Positions 54,497 to 63,775 of a stretch of 64,000 nucleotides of DNA are shown piece by piece. Under the pieces are notes generated by a model. It did not search any database and was not told where the DNA came from. It was given only the letters and a program-made list of their open reading frames with translations. Position 1 is the stretch's first letter, and each line of letters starts with the position of its first letter. The DNA is taken from contig JAAHGF010000008.1 of assembly GCA_010672585.1 (NCBI GenBank), positions 692,998 through 756,997 of the forward strand, read 5' to 3'. Source of the stretch: Okeania sp. SIO1I7 (GTDB lineage Bacteria; Cyanobacteriota; Cyanobacteriia; Cyanobacteriales; Microcoleaceae). Made by a program: the position numbers and the translations under genes.

Positions 54497-55135
54497 CAGG
54501 ACTTAGGCAAAGGCACTATTTATAGAGTGCAAGTACTATTGGACAATAGTTATCAACGCTATATATAGCTTATTTGCGTAATTCCTATGTATGATATTAA
54601 TCTTAATTACTTAGGAGTCAACCCACCCCTACTGCGACCGTGGAGGGGAAAAAAGAAGAAGAAATCAGAATACAGGACTTAGGCAAAGGCACTATTTATA
54701 GAGTGCAAGTACTATTGGACAATAGTTATCAACGCTATATATAGCTTATTTGCGTAATTCCTATGTATGATATTAATCTTAATTACTTAGGAGTCAACCC
54801 ACCCCTACTGCGACCGTGGAGGGGAAAAAAGAAGAAGAAATCAGAATACAGGACTTAGGCAAAGGCACTATTTATAGAGTGCAAGTACTGTTGGACAATA
54901 GTTATGAACGCTATATATAGCTTATTTGCGTAATTCCTATGTATGATATTAATCTTAATTACTTAGGAGTCAACCCACCTCTAACCCCTCCCAGGAGGGG
55001 AAAAAAGAAGAAGAAATCAGAATACAGGACTTAGGCAAAGGCACTATTTATAGAGTGCAAGTACTATTGGACAATAGTTATGAACGCTATATATAGCTTA
55101 TTTGCGTAATTCCTATGTATGATATTAATCTTAAT
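54497..55135. repeat. 3.6 tandem copies of a 176-bp unit
   Basis: Units begin CAGGACTTAGGCAAAGGC at 54497, 54673, 54849 and 55025. Each carries a reverse-complement relative of the 89-bp AGGACTTACGCA element (TATTTATAGAG, GGACAATAGTTAT, GCTATATATAGC), a TATGATATTAATCTTAATTAC segment, and a CCACCCCTACTGCGACCGTGG part. The third unit has a different C-rich part (CACCTCTAACCCCTCCCAGG). The fourth stops after CTTAATT. The leading ends have lost TIR symmetry (TTAGG for TTACG). Confidence 0.9.
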
Positions 55136-55179
55136 TTAGATAAAAAAAGAACTGGAAAAAGTCTTTAAACCTCCTTTTG

Positions 55180-56601
55180 TCATAATTGACACTGGGCAGC
55201 GCGAGTAAGAATTAAGGCAAAATTTTCACCGTCGGTACTGAGGTGTCCCTTTGGAGCATCTATTGTAAACTGAAGTTCGTTATCTGAGAGGTAACCATTG
55301 TCATCCTTATCTGTTCCCGTTTTCCATCCTACGGCGATCGCGAACCGCCGCCAAGCTCGAACATCATCTCGAAAAGCTTCTAGGGTATCCCCATTCTCAT
55401 CAATTACTTGAAGTTGAGCAGTGTAGCCAAATTTGCCCTTCGATCTTTGTGTCCAAATTTGATTAATTCGCTGCAAATCTGGGCAAGAAAATTGCTCTGC
55501 TTCTGACACAGATATGTAAGAATAATCCCCATCTTGATCGCCAACTTGGTTGATTAATTGCCAATTCTGTCGATCTGCCTTCTGCCATTGCCCTTTTTCT
55601 GCCAAAGCATCTAAACTATTGTACATTGCCTCCACATCTTTCCCCTGTCCCGCTTCTATGACTCCTTTTGAGAAGATAGAAGCAACAGCCACCAAAGCAA
55701 CACTAACCAAAGCAACAATACCAGCAGCAATTCCTAAAGGTTTATAAGAAAGTGGGCGTTTACCAATATTCCTTAATTTGCCAATTACTTCATCAACAGT
55801 TTGATAACGATTTTTCCAATATTCAGCAACCATTTTATCTAGAATTCGACCTAAATCATCACTCACATTAACTTGATCTTTCCAGATAATTTCACCAGTG
55901 GATGGGTTTTCAGTAAACTGATTTACCCGCATTCCAGTTAATACTTCAATACCGATCATTCCCACAGCATAAATATCGCTACAAAATTTAGGTTTACCTG
56001 CTGCTTGTTCGCTAGGCATATATCCAGTAGTTCCCACTGCTATTGTTGTAGTTGTAAGACCTTCACTTGTCACTGTTAATCCTTTAATTTCTTTGACTGC
56101 CCCAAAATCTATTAATACAATTTTGCCATCAGATTTTCTCCGCATAATATTTTGCAGTTTTAAGTCACGATGAATTACGTTTTGCTGATGTACATATTTT
56201 AAAACCTCTAAGATTTCAATTAATAGTTTAATGGTCTCATTTTCTGTAAATATTCTTTGAGAATAAATCTCTTTTGCTAAGTCATTTCCTTCAATAAATT
56301 CTTGTACTAAATAAAATTGTCCGCCCTCTTCAAAATAGTCAAAAAAACCAGGTATTTGATTATGTTCACCAAGGTTTTGTAAGGCTTTTACTTCTTTTTT
56401 AAATAATTTTTTAGCCACTTGAAAAACTTTCGGTCGCTGGTCTGAAGGAGTTAGTTGTTTAACAACACATTGACGATGATTAGGATGGTCTATATCCGTA
56501 GCTAAATAAGTAGTTCCAAAACTACCCTTTCCTAACTCAGAGATAATTTGATAACGATGCCTAAGTATTCTGTTAGTCATTATTTTTAAGTTTGTAAGCA
56601 T
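55180..56601 (-). CDS. Ser/Thr kinase with divergent GUN4-like domain (kinase 4)
   Basis: This is a 473-aa protein. A kinase domain fills residues 15-285 (GKGSFGTTY, CVVKQL, HRDLKLQN, DFGAVKE, YMPSEQ). A membrane helix (LGIAAGIVALVSVALVAVASIF, about 291-312) follows, then a GUN4-like domain (MYNSLDALAEKGQWQKADRQNWQLI.. SCPDLQRINQIWTQRSKGKFGYTAQ.. VGWKTGTDKDDNGYL.. APKGHL). GUN4 binds Mg-porphyrins and stimulates Mg-chelatase. Fused to a kinase outside the membrane helix, it could sense tetrapyrroles (inference). An EF-hand-like DKDDNGYLSDNE stretch sits in the GUN4 part. The start could also be MTNRILRHRY eight codons later, which matches the other kinases better. Confidence 0.85.
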   Translation of the reverse strand: MLTNLKIMTNRILRHRYQIISELGKGSFGTTYLATDIDHPNHRQCVVKQLTPSDQRPKVFQVAKKLFKKEVKALQNLGEHNQIPGFFDYFEEGGQFYLVQEFIEGNDLAKEIYSQRIFTENETIKLLIEILEVLKYVHQQNVIHRDLKLQNIMRRKSDGKIVLIDFGAVKEIKGLTVTSEGLTTTTIAVGTTGYMPSEQAAGKPKFCSDIYAVGMIGIEVLTGMRVNQFTENPSTGEIIWKDQVNVSDDLGRILDKMVAEYWKNRYQTVDEVIGKLRNIGKRPLSYKPLGIAAGIVALVSVALVAVASIFSKGVIEAGQGKDVEAMYNSLDALAEKGQWQKADRQNWQLINQVGDQDGDYSYISVSEAEQFSCPDLQRINQIWTQRSKGKFGYTAQLQVIDENGDTLEAFRDDVRAWRRFAIAVGWKTGTDKDDNGYLSDNELQFTIDAPKGHLSTDGENFALILTRAAQCQL

Positions 56602-56800
56602 TCAGCTGTCAGCTATCGGCTATCAGCTATTGTTTCTGGTTTTAGATAACAGTTTTATTAACAGAAGTTATGCACGGACATAAATAAAGTGAGAGTGCCA
56701 TTCGGAGCTTTGCGGAGCGCAAATGCCAAAAGCTTGCGCATAACTATCGTTAACGCCCCTACATATGGCGTTTTCAAGATGAATCTGCGTAAGTCCTGTT
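56596..56800. repeat. Element ends upstream of kinase 4
   Basis: A single GTAAGCATTCAGCTGTCAGC end with its core (TTAGATAACAGTTTTATTAA) spans 56594-56665. It is followed by a longer AGGACTTACGCA-type element (AAGTTATGCACGG to CTGCGTAAGTCCT, 56665-56799) with internal AATGCCAAAAGCTTGCGC. No gene. The rest up to 57085 includes a TATGGGCGAATG..ATTCGCCCCTAC hairpin at 56921-56945 and the aas promoter region. Confidence 0.6.
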
Positions 56801-57085
56801 AATCTTTTACAACAGTTTCTATAGGCTAACTTTCGTTCACTTAACAATATTAAAATCGGAAATTTTGATAATTTAAGAAAGCATACATATCAATAATATC
56901 AAATGAATTAATATCTCCTGTATGGGCGAATGTTATTCGCCCCTACTTAATAAAAGCCTCATACTCTGCCAAGATAAGAGAAAATCAGTACCAGGGGTAA
57001 GTTGGTAAACTGTCCCTAAAATTAGTAAAATTGCCCAAAATTCTCACATACTAGATTTATAACCAATAGTTTTAGGAAGCAGATA

Positions 57086-59050
57086 ATGACCACATCTATA
57101 CAATCTCCCGACTCCTGGCAAATGAGCGATCGCGAACGTGCCAATCTCCAAAAAGTCACTCTCTACAACTCTGTTCAATCTCTCTCCGAAATATGGCCAC
57201 TGGCTGCCAAACATTATAATCAGACCATCGCCCTCCATGACCCTCATGCCAAACCAGAAGTCAAATTTACTTATGCAGAATTAAACGAACAGATTCAAAA
57301 ATTTGCTGCCGGTCTACAATCATTGGGAGTTGTCCCTACAGAAAATGACACATCAATACCTCCAAGAGTGGCCTTATTTGCTGACAATAGCCCTCGATGG
57401 ATGATTGCCGACCAAGGTATTATTGCTGCAGGGGCAGCAGATGTTGTGAGAAGTGGGACTGCGGATATCGAAGAATTGGCTTATATTCTTCAACATAGTG
57501 GCAGTGTGAGTTTGGTCGTGGAAAATTTGGCCTTGTTGAAAAAATTGAGCGATCGCCTACAAGACTTACCCATACATTTGATTATTCTGCTGTCTGAAGA
57601 AGACCCAAATCCTGAGGAAAGTCTACCTGTAGTTAAATTTTCTCAAGTCATTGCTACAGGAGAAGACCGCCCCCTGAAACCCACTAAGCAAAACCTGGAA
57701 ACTCTTGCTACTTTGCTCTACACTTCTGGCACAACTGGCAAACCCAAAGGTGTCATGCTGACCCATGGCAACCTGCTCTATCAAATTAATGTTCTCGGGG
57801 CACTTATTCAACCCAATCCAGGAGAATGTACCCTAAATATCTTACCTACTTGGCATACTTTTGGTAGAACAGGAGAATATTTTTTCCTCTCCCAAGGTTG
57901 TACCCAAATTTATACTAATAAACGTTCTCTCAAAAAAGACTTCCAACAATATAAACCCCACTATGTCACCAGTGTGCCTAGAGTTTGGGAATTAATATAT
58001 GAAGGGGTACAAAAACAACTCAGAGAACAACCAGCCAATAAACAAAAGTTAGCTCAATTTTTCTTAGGCGTAAGTCAACGTTATATTGAAGCTAGGCGTG
58101 TCAGTCAAGGATTAGTTTTGCAACTTGACCCACCATCTCAGTCTCAGAAATTGCTGGCTACTTTACAAAGTTGGGTATTATTACCTCTTCATCGTCTGGG
58201 AGAAAAAATCATTTATCAAAAAATCCGCCAAGCTACTGGTGGTCGCCTGAAATTTGCCATAAGTGGGGGCGGTTCTCTAGCGATGCACTTAGAAAACTTC
58301 TTTGAAATAGTCGGTATAGGCTTATTGGTAGGATATGGTTTAACCGAAACTTCTCCAGTTTTGACTGTTCGACACCATTGGAACAATCTCCGGGGGTCTG
58401 CTGGTAAACCCATTCCAGCTACTGAGATTAAAGTGGTAGATCCAGAAACTAACAAAACTCTGACAGTTGGTAATAAAGGTGTGGTTTGGGCACGAGGGCC
58501 ACAAATTATGAATGGTTATTATCAAAATCCCGAAGCTACTGAGAAAGTGATTGACTCCGAAGGTTGGTTTAATACTGGGGATATAGGTTGGATAACCCCA
58601 GAAAATGATTTGGTATTAACTGGTCGGGCAAAAGATACAATTGTTCTGACTAATGGGGAAAATATTGAACCTCAGCCCATTGAAGATGCTTGTGCCCGCA
58701 GTCAATATATTGACCAAATTATGCTAGTGGGGCAAGACCAGAAATTTTTGGGTGCTTTAGTCGTGCCTAATATTGAAGCAGTGGAACAATGGGCTATTCA
58801 ACTCAATCCTTCAGAATCTCAACCACAGATTGATTGGGAAAGTCAGACCATTCAAGAATTGTTCCGCCAGGAATTGAATCGGGAGGTAAAAAATCGCCCC
58901 GGATATCGGCCCGATGACCGTATTGGACCTTTTCGCTTGATTCTGGAACCGTTTACGGTAGAAAATGGCATGACAACCCAAACGATGAAGATCAAACGTC
59001 CCATTGTCACGGACCATTACCGCGATATGATTAACAAGATGTTTGATTGA
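57086..59050 (+). CDS. aas: Long-chain acyl-ACP/acyl-CoA synthetase
   Basis: This 654-aa protein is an AMP-forming adenylating enzyme. Motifs: P-loop-like YTSGTTGKPKGVMLTHGNL (about 212-230), LPTWHTFGRTGEYFF, GYGLTETSPVL (about 421-431), NTGDIGW and GRAKDTIVLTNGENIEPQPIE. Its N-terminus and length match the cyanobacterial acyl-ACP synthetase (slr1609-type), which reactivates free fatty acids released from membranes using ATP. Whether acyl-ACP or acyl-CoA is the product cannot be read from sequence. A ribosome site AGGAAG lies about 10 bases before the ATG. It is transcribed toward ylqD and pdhC but separated from them by repeats. Confidence 0.9.
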   Translation: MTTSIQSPDSWQMSDRERANLQKVTLYNSVQSLSEIWPLAAKHYNQTIALHDPHAKPEVKFTYAELNEQIQKFAAGLQSLGVVPTENDTSIPPRVALFADNSPRWMIADQGIIAAGAADVVRSGTADIEELAYILQHSGSVSLVVENLALLKKLSDRLQDLPIHLIILLSEEDPNPEESLPVVKFSQVIATGEDRPLKPTKQNLETLATLLYTSGTTGKPKGVMLTHGNLLYQINVLGALIQPNPGECTLNILPTWHTFGRTGEYFFLSQGCTQIYTNKRSLKKDFQQYKPHYVTSVPRVWELIYEGVQKQLREQPANKQKLAQFFLGVSQRYIEARRVSQGLVLQLDPPSQSQKLLATLQSWVLLPLHRLGEKIIYQKIRQATGGRLKFAISGGGSLAMHLENFFEIVGIGLLVGYGLTETSPVLTVRHHWNNLRGSAGKPIPATEIKVVDPETNKTLTVGNKGVVWARGPQIMNGYYQNPEATEKVIDSEGWFNTGDIGWITPENDLVLTGRAKDTIVLTNGENIEPQPIEDACARSQYIDQIMLVGQDQKFLGALVVPNIEAVEQWAIQLNPSESQPQIDWESQTIQELFRQELNREVKNRPGYRPDDRIGPFRLILEPFTVENGMTTQTMKIKRPIVTDHYRDMINKMFD

Positions 59051-59454
59051 AATAGCAGTCAGCACTTCAGCGGTCAGCGGTCAGCTCTCAAGGTGTATGA
59101 TGGGGAATTCAAACCCCCAGAATACTCACACCACTAATTTTTCAAATATAGTGGGGGACGCCGAACCTGCCGATTTTAGCTGTTAACGCAGTTCCTCTGT
59201 AAGAGGCTAGCTGAAGAGCTGATAGCTTGTTAATATAGCAACCGCCTTGGCGGTTAGGACTTATGCGGATGATGAACCTCAGACAGGGAAATGTTTTCCT
59301 CACTATCCCAAGTTTCATGTTCCTTGTTCCCTGCTATATTGGGGATTTTAGATTTTGGATTGAGTATCATCCAGATTTTCTGCAATCTTAAAGTCTAAAA
59401 TCAATATTCTCGCCTTTATGTACAAACAAAAATAAACTGACAAGAACAACTTTT
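59051..59454. other. Spacer with reverse copy of the 10.8-kb repeat
   Basis: Bases 59100-59190 (GGGGAATTCAAACCCCC, TTTTTCAAATATAGTGGGGGACGCCGAACC) correspond in part in reverse complement to 10765-10845. CAGCGGTC heptads lie at 59066-59090. I see no gene. Confidence 0.45.
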
Positions 59455-59904
59455 ATGGAGTATTCTCAAACACAATTACTTTTAAAGCGAGCGATTAACG
59501 TTAGAGTAGTCGTTACCCCACGCTGGAAAGAAGAAGCCCAACAACAACTACAAACCCAAATTAATAATTTAGATAGCCAATTACAACAGATTGAAATACA
59601 AGGGCAAAAGGCAATTGCTGAAATTAGAAAGCAAAGTGTACAGCCTCCAGGTCCTCAAGTACAACAGCAAATTAATAATATACAAGCACAGATCAGCCAA
59701 AAGAAAAATGAGTTTGTAGAGCAGAAAAATCAAGCTTTACAACAATTACAACAAGTACAAACTTTGGAATTAGAGCAAGAAGTTAGTCAAGGTCAAATTG
59801 AAAGTGTATTTACTGCAGATGTAGGAGATAATTTGATCAAGAAAATGCAAGTAGAAGTTCTCCTGCGTGATGGGGTAATTGAAGAAGTGCGAGGTGAGGT
59901 TTAG
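59455..59904 (+). CDS. YlqD-family coiled-coil protein
   Basis: This 149-aa protein is dominated by a long coiled coil (residues 25-115) very rich in Gln (EEAQQQLQTQINNLDSQLQQ). It is framed by beta strands at the start (LLLKRAINVRVVVTP) and at the end (FTADVGDNLIKKMQVEVLLRDGVIEEVRG). This is the pattern of YlqD proteins in Firmicutes and cyanobacteria, function unknown. In several cyanobacteria, as I recall, it is found near the PDH E2 gene, as here (490 bp upstream of it). The ATG follows GGAG-poor AT-rich sequence. Confidence is fair because the layout at both ends fits. Confidence 0.7.
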   Translation: MEYSQTQLLLKRAINVRVVVTPRWKEEAQQQLQTQINNLDSQLQQIEIQGQKAIAEIRKQSVQPPGPQVQQQINNIQAQISQKKNEFVEQKNQALQQLQQVQTLELEQEVSQGQIESVFTADVGDNLIKKMQVEVLLRDGVIEEVRGEV

Positions 59905-59936
59905 AGGGAAAAAAAAGAAGGTTTGAAGAATTTAGA

Positions 59937-60050
59937 ATTTAGAATTTAGAATTTAGAATTACCTCTCCTTTAAAACGGATAGGATTGACTCAAAGGAAAT
60001 TTTTTCTTTTGATCCCCTTAAAAGGGGAGGCTTTATACCACAATTTTTCG
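59937..60050 (-). mobile_element. TTAC-targeted element, copy 5 (subfamily B)
   Basis: On the minus strand it starts CGAAAAATTGTGGTATAAAG immediately after TTAC (complement of 60051-60054), contains the CCTCCCCTTTTAAGGGG hairpin, then GAGTCAATCC and GAGAGGTAATT, and ends in AATTCTA heptads. The interior matches 38196-38318. The exact right end is uncertain. Confidence 0.65.
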
Positions 60051-60159
60051 GTAAGGTGTTAGGTAGTAGGTAGTGGACTCAGCAAAAAAGAGGGTCTCAA
60101 GCCTCCCCTAAATAAACTTCAGTATTTCAAGCCTCTGGCTTTAGCCGGAGGTACTGTTA

Positions 60160-60393
60160 ACGAAGTCAGAAGTTAGAAGTCAGAAGTTAACCCACCCCTG
60201 CCCCTACCAGGAGGGGAAGTAGGGGATTTGAGCTTCGCTCCAAAAATATTTCGCCTTAAAAAGCGGGGTTGCGCGACCCAATTATTTTGACAACTGATAA
60301 CTGATAACTGATAACTGATCAGAATTCCCTTCTGCCTCCTTACCTCTGCCTTTCCTGATAATTGATCGACAAAAAAAACAACGGAAAATTAAC
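60160..60393. repeat. AACGAAGTCAGAAG composite repeat before pdhC
   Basis: Bases 60163-60280 match 505-690 in order: heptads, a CCCCTACCAGGAGGGG hairpin, GATTTGAGCTTCGCTC and AAGCGGGGTTGCGCGACCCA. TGATAAC 7-mers follow at 60293-60320. The pdhC promoter or leader must lie within or just after this repeat. Confidence 0.6.
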
Positions 60394-61692
60394 ATGATTA
60401 ACGAAGTATTCATGCCTGCCCTTAGTTCCACTATGACCGAGGGTAAAATAGTTTCTTGGCAAAAATCCACTGGTGATTGGGTGGAAAAAGGGGAAACAGT
60501 AGTAGTGGTTGAATCAGATAAAGCAGATATGGATGTAGAATCCTTTTTCTCTGGATATCTGGCCAATATAATTGTAGAAGCTGGAGATGTGGCAGCCGTA
60601 GGATCTACGATCGCTTTATTGGCTGAAACAGAGGCCGAAATTGAAACAGCTAAACAGCAAGGAGGTGCTACAGCCAAGCAAGAAACTGCTCCCGCTGCTT
60701 CTACTGCTGCAAGCGCTGTTGCTACAGCTCCCACTTCTGTCACAACAGAAACAAAAGAGAACAACGGTCGGCGTAATGGAAGGATTATTGCTTCCCCTCG
60801 TGCCCGGAAGTTGGCCAAAAAATTGAAGGTAGATTTAAGTACTCTCAAAGGAACTGGGCCTCATGGTCGCATTGTGGCAGAAGATGTAGAAATGGCGACA
60901 GGTAGTGCTCCAACTTCAGTTGCTGCACCTGTGAAGACCGCGACTCCCGTTATTCCTACTCAACCATCTATTCCTACTGCTCCACCTCCACCATCTGCAC
61001 CTCCAACTCCTGTGACTCCTGGGCAAGTTGTGAAGATGAATACTCTGCAAAATGCAGTGGTGCGAAATATGATGGTCAGTTTATCTGTGCCTACTTTCCA
61101 TGTTGGTTACACGATCGCTACAGATAACTTAGATGCGTTGTACAAACAGATTAAGTCTAAGGGTGTGACGATGAGTGCGATGTTAGCAAAAGCCATAGCA
61201 ATGACTTTGCAACAACATCCTTTGCTCAATGCTGCTTATGTGGAAGGGGGTATTCAGTATCCTTCTGGGATTAATATTGCAGTGGCAGTGGCAATGCCTG
61301 ATGGCGGTTTGATTACACCAGTCTTGCAAAATGCTGACAAAATGGATATTTATTCTTTATCTCGCACTTGGAAAGGTTTAGTAGATAAGGCGCGGGCAAA
61401 GCAGTTGCAACCAGATGAATATAGCACTGGTACCTTTACTTTATCTAATTTAGGAATGTTTGGAGTAAATCAGTTTGATGCTATTTTGCCACCTGGTCAG
61501 GGTTCAATTTTGGCGATCGGTGCATCTCAACCCCAGGTAGTAGCAACTGCTGACGGGATGATTGGAGTTAAGCGACAAATGCAGGTGAATATTACTTGCG
61601 ACCATAGAATAATTTATGGTGCTGACGCTGCTGCTTTCTTGCAAGATTTAGCAAAGTTGATTGAAACTAACCCCCAGTCTTTGACTATGTAA
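60394..61692 (+). CDS. pdhC: Dihydrolipoamide acetyltransferase (E2 of pyruvate dehydrogenase)
   Basis: This is a 432-aa protein. An N-terminal lipoyl domain carries lipoyl-Lys43 (ESDKADMDVE). An Ala/Pro/Thr-rich linker follows (about 85-130), then a peripheral subunit-binding domain (IIASPRARKLAKKLKVDLSTLKGTGPHGRI, about 130-165), a second Pro-rich linker, and the catalytic domain (about 205-432) with the active-site motif TCDHRIIYGADAAAF. That motif has Tyr-Gly where many bacterial E2s have Asp-Gly, a trait of cyanobacterial and plastid enzymes. It makes acetyl-CoA in the pyruvate dehydrogenase complex. E1 and E3 genes are not in this window. The gene symbol odhB is also used. Confidence 0.95.
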   Translation: MINEVFMPALSSTMTEGKIVSWQKSTGDWVEKGETVVVVESDKADMDVESFFSGYLANIIVEAGDVAAVGSTIALLAETEAEIETAKQQGGATAKQETAPAASTAASAVATAPTSVTTETKENNGRRNGRIIASPRARKLAKKLKVDLSTLKGTGPHGRIVAEDVEMATGSAPTSVAAPVKTATPVIPTQPSIPTAPPPPSAPPTPVTPGQVVKMNTLQNAVVRNMMVSLSVPTFHVGYTIATDNLDALYKQIKSKGVTMSAMLAKAIAMTLQQHPLLNAAYVEGGIQYPSGINIAVAVAMPDGGLITPVLQNADKMDIYSLSRTWKGLVDKARAKQLQPDEYSTGTFTLSNLGMFGVNQFDAILPPGQGSILAIGASQPQVVATADGMIGVKRQMQVNITCDHRIIYGADAAAFLQDLAKLIETNPQSLTM

Positions 61693-61773
61693 GCGAGTAA
61701 TGAGATGCTGGTGGCATTGAGTTTTATGCCATCAGTTATAGAACTCATTTGGTATCTTTGTCAGCGACCCGAG

Positions 61774-61943
<170 letters not shown>

Positions 61944-62804
61944 TTAGGGTGGTGCTTCTGGGCTGAGAATAACAACATATTCCCCGCGATCGCTCTGCTG
62001 AATAACGACAACGGGAGGACGAGCATTTGATGGTTCATCTTTTGACAAAGAAGGGAATATATAATATTGACCGTCCGTATCAAACAGCAGTCGCCAGATC
62101 ACTTGGGGAAAGTCAGAGTCGGTTTTGTTATTGTAATCTCGTAGTAGTAACTGCTCATATAATTCTATATCTCCGATAATACGAAAATTGCTACTACTAG
62201 GGTCCTCTGTCAATCTTTCTTTATCAACTTTTCTGCCTAATGGTAGTTTGTTTTCTGGAGTTATTAAAGTCACTACTGGCAAGAATGATGTGTCGCTACG
62301 GGAGTCTCGTATCGCATCAAGATTTCCTTGAGTTTGAGCGATAAAAAATAGGGTTGTTAATAACCAGAAGGTTACGACTATTTCATCAATTAAAGGTTTG
62401 TCATATTTTTGATAGTTGATTTGTTGAAAATAAAGAAATGATTGAAGATAACGGGTTATTTTAGGGCGTTTAGTTTTTAAGCTCTATTTCAATAATTTTA
62501 AACGCCATTTATTGAGAATTTTATCTAATTTTTGGGTGAAAAATTTAATCAGATGGAAAATATTTGGAACGATAATCAAAGAAGCGATCGCTATTCCTAT
62601 AGTACGAAAAAAAGTTGAAAAATCTCCGCTATATATGTTGCCGAAAAATACCTGTATTGGCACAATTAAAAATGATTCAAAAGGTAAATCTAGAGTGGTT
62701 ACTTCCAGTTGAAAATAAGCAAAATAAGCCCAACGATAAATCCAACCTGTGAAATACAAGCCTACTCCTAATACAGTTAATAAACTAGCAATTCTACCAA
62801 ACAT
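61944..62804 (-). pseudogene. Membrane protein gene split by an in-frame TAG
   Basis: From ATG 62804 the frame encodes 106 aa with at least three hydrophobic segments (IASLLTVLGVGLYFTGWIY, FESFLIVPIQVFFGNIY, TIGIAIASLIIVPNIFHLI), then TAG at 62484-62486. The same frame continues for 180 codons with no further stop: SLKTKRPKITRYLQSFLYFQ, another hydrophobic segment (VVTFWLLTTLFFIAQTQG), and a soluble domain to 61944 (FRIIGDIELYEQLLLRDYN, GQYYIFPSLSK, GEYVVILSPEAPP). The continuity argues that this was one protein of about 286 aa. A start inside the second part would be TTG 62282. The family is not recognised. The gene is probably a fresh pseudogene, or the codon is read through. Confidence 0.65.
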
Positions 62805-62877
62805 TTTCTATAAATTATGATTTTTTTATAATTTTATGTTAACAACTTTACCTTGATTGACGAAATGTTTTTGAAGC

Positions 62878-62993
62878 CTTGCTCAAACCCCCTACTTCCC
62901 CTCCCCTCCTGGGAGGGGTTAGGGGTGGGTTGGGAGGGGGAGGGGCGAGGGGTGGGTTAACTTCTGACTTCTAACTTCTGACTTCATTAAAGC
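62878..62993. repeat. Inverted copy of the AACGAAGTCAGAAG composite repeat
   Basis: Its reverse complement starts AATGAAGTCAGAAGTTAGAA and passes through GTTAACCCACCCCTCGCCCC and CCCTCCCAACCC to the same GGGAAGTAGGGG block seen at 505-690 and 60163-60280. Confidence 0.65.
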
Positions 62994-63066
62994 TATCTCC
63001 GGAAAATTTCACTAACACAGTGGTTAAACATATTAGTAGTAATTAATATTTATATCCGGTATAACT

Positions 63067-63654
63067 ATGAAGATAACTCAAATTACAATTATTTTTCTGT
63101 TAGCTTGTCTGACAGTAGTGGTAGGAGAGATAAAACAGGCGATCGCTAACCCTAACCTACTTGTGACAACTGAAACTGAAAAAGCAAAACCTATTCCAGT
63201 CTCATTACCTGTTATTGCTGTAGTGAAACTAAAAGATGGCGATCGCCGAACTGGTGCAGTAGTAGGTGTTAATTCTCAGCATATAACGATAAAAAGAGGT
63301 CAAAGTAGTGGGAAAGAAAATATTACTAATGTGACCCGAATTAATTTTAATGATTGGAAAGGTTTTTGGTGGCCAACTTCTGATGGGATAATAGTCATGC
63401 GTGGGGATGAAGTGGAAAAAACAGGGAATATCCGACGTTTTGAGGTGGGAGTGGATGGGTTGGTATGGGAAAATGCAGAGAAGAATGCTATTGAGATTAA
63501 ACCAGAAAGTGTGATTCGGGTAGATGATAAAGAGGGTGTACCGAGAAGTATGTGGAACATTATTAATAGTCGCTATGTTGTGAGTGAGATGGAGTTTGAA
63601 CCGGAGCGACAAATCTGGATTATTACTGCTAGATTACAGTCAAAAAAAGAATAG
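63067..63654 (+). CDS. Secreted hypothetical protein
   Basis: This 195-aa protein has a clear signal peptide (MKITQITIIFLLACLTVVVGEIKQAIAN, cleavage near 28). The mature part is a beta-rich domain (VIAVVKLKDGDRRTGAVVGVNSQHITI, RRFEVGVDGLVWENAEKNAIEIKPESVIRVDD) that looks like repeated short beta units of an SH3/LSm-like kind, but I do not recognise the family. There is no lipobox. Codon use and the SKKE end look normal. It is transcribed alone; the hairpin repeat GTAGGTTGGGTT follows 15 bp after the stop codon. Confidence 0.6.
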   Translation: MKITQITIIFLLACLTVVVGEIKQAIANPNLLVTTETEKAKPIPVSLPVIAVVKLKDGDRRTGAVVGVNSQHITIKRGQSSGKENITNVTRINFNDWKGFWWPTSDGIIVMRGDEVEKTGNIRRFEVGVDGLVWENAEKNAIEIKPESVIRVDDKEGVPRSMWNIINSRYVVSEMEFEPERQIWIITARLQSKKE

Positions 63655-63668
63655 TATTTAGTAGTATT

Positions 63669-63725
63669 TAGTAGGTTGGGTTGAGGAACCGTTAGCGCCA
63701 GCTTATCCGTAGGATAAACCCAACA
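63669..63725. repeat. GTAGGTTGGGTT/AACCCAAC hairpin repeat, second long copy
   Basis: AGTAGGTTGGGTTGAGGAACC and GGATAAACCCAAC frame GTTAGCGCCAGCTTATCC. It is closely similar to 51048-51110. It lies after the secreted hypothetical gene and before a short ATTAATT heptad run (63737-63768). Confidence 0.7.
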
Positions 63726-63775
63726 AAAATTGATATAATTATTAATTGTTAATTATTAATTATTAATTGTTGAAC

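Noticed and set aside
60282-60848. 188-codon minus-strand frame
   Set aside because: It is antisense to the lipoyl domain and Ala-rich linker of pdhC, and shows no domain.
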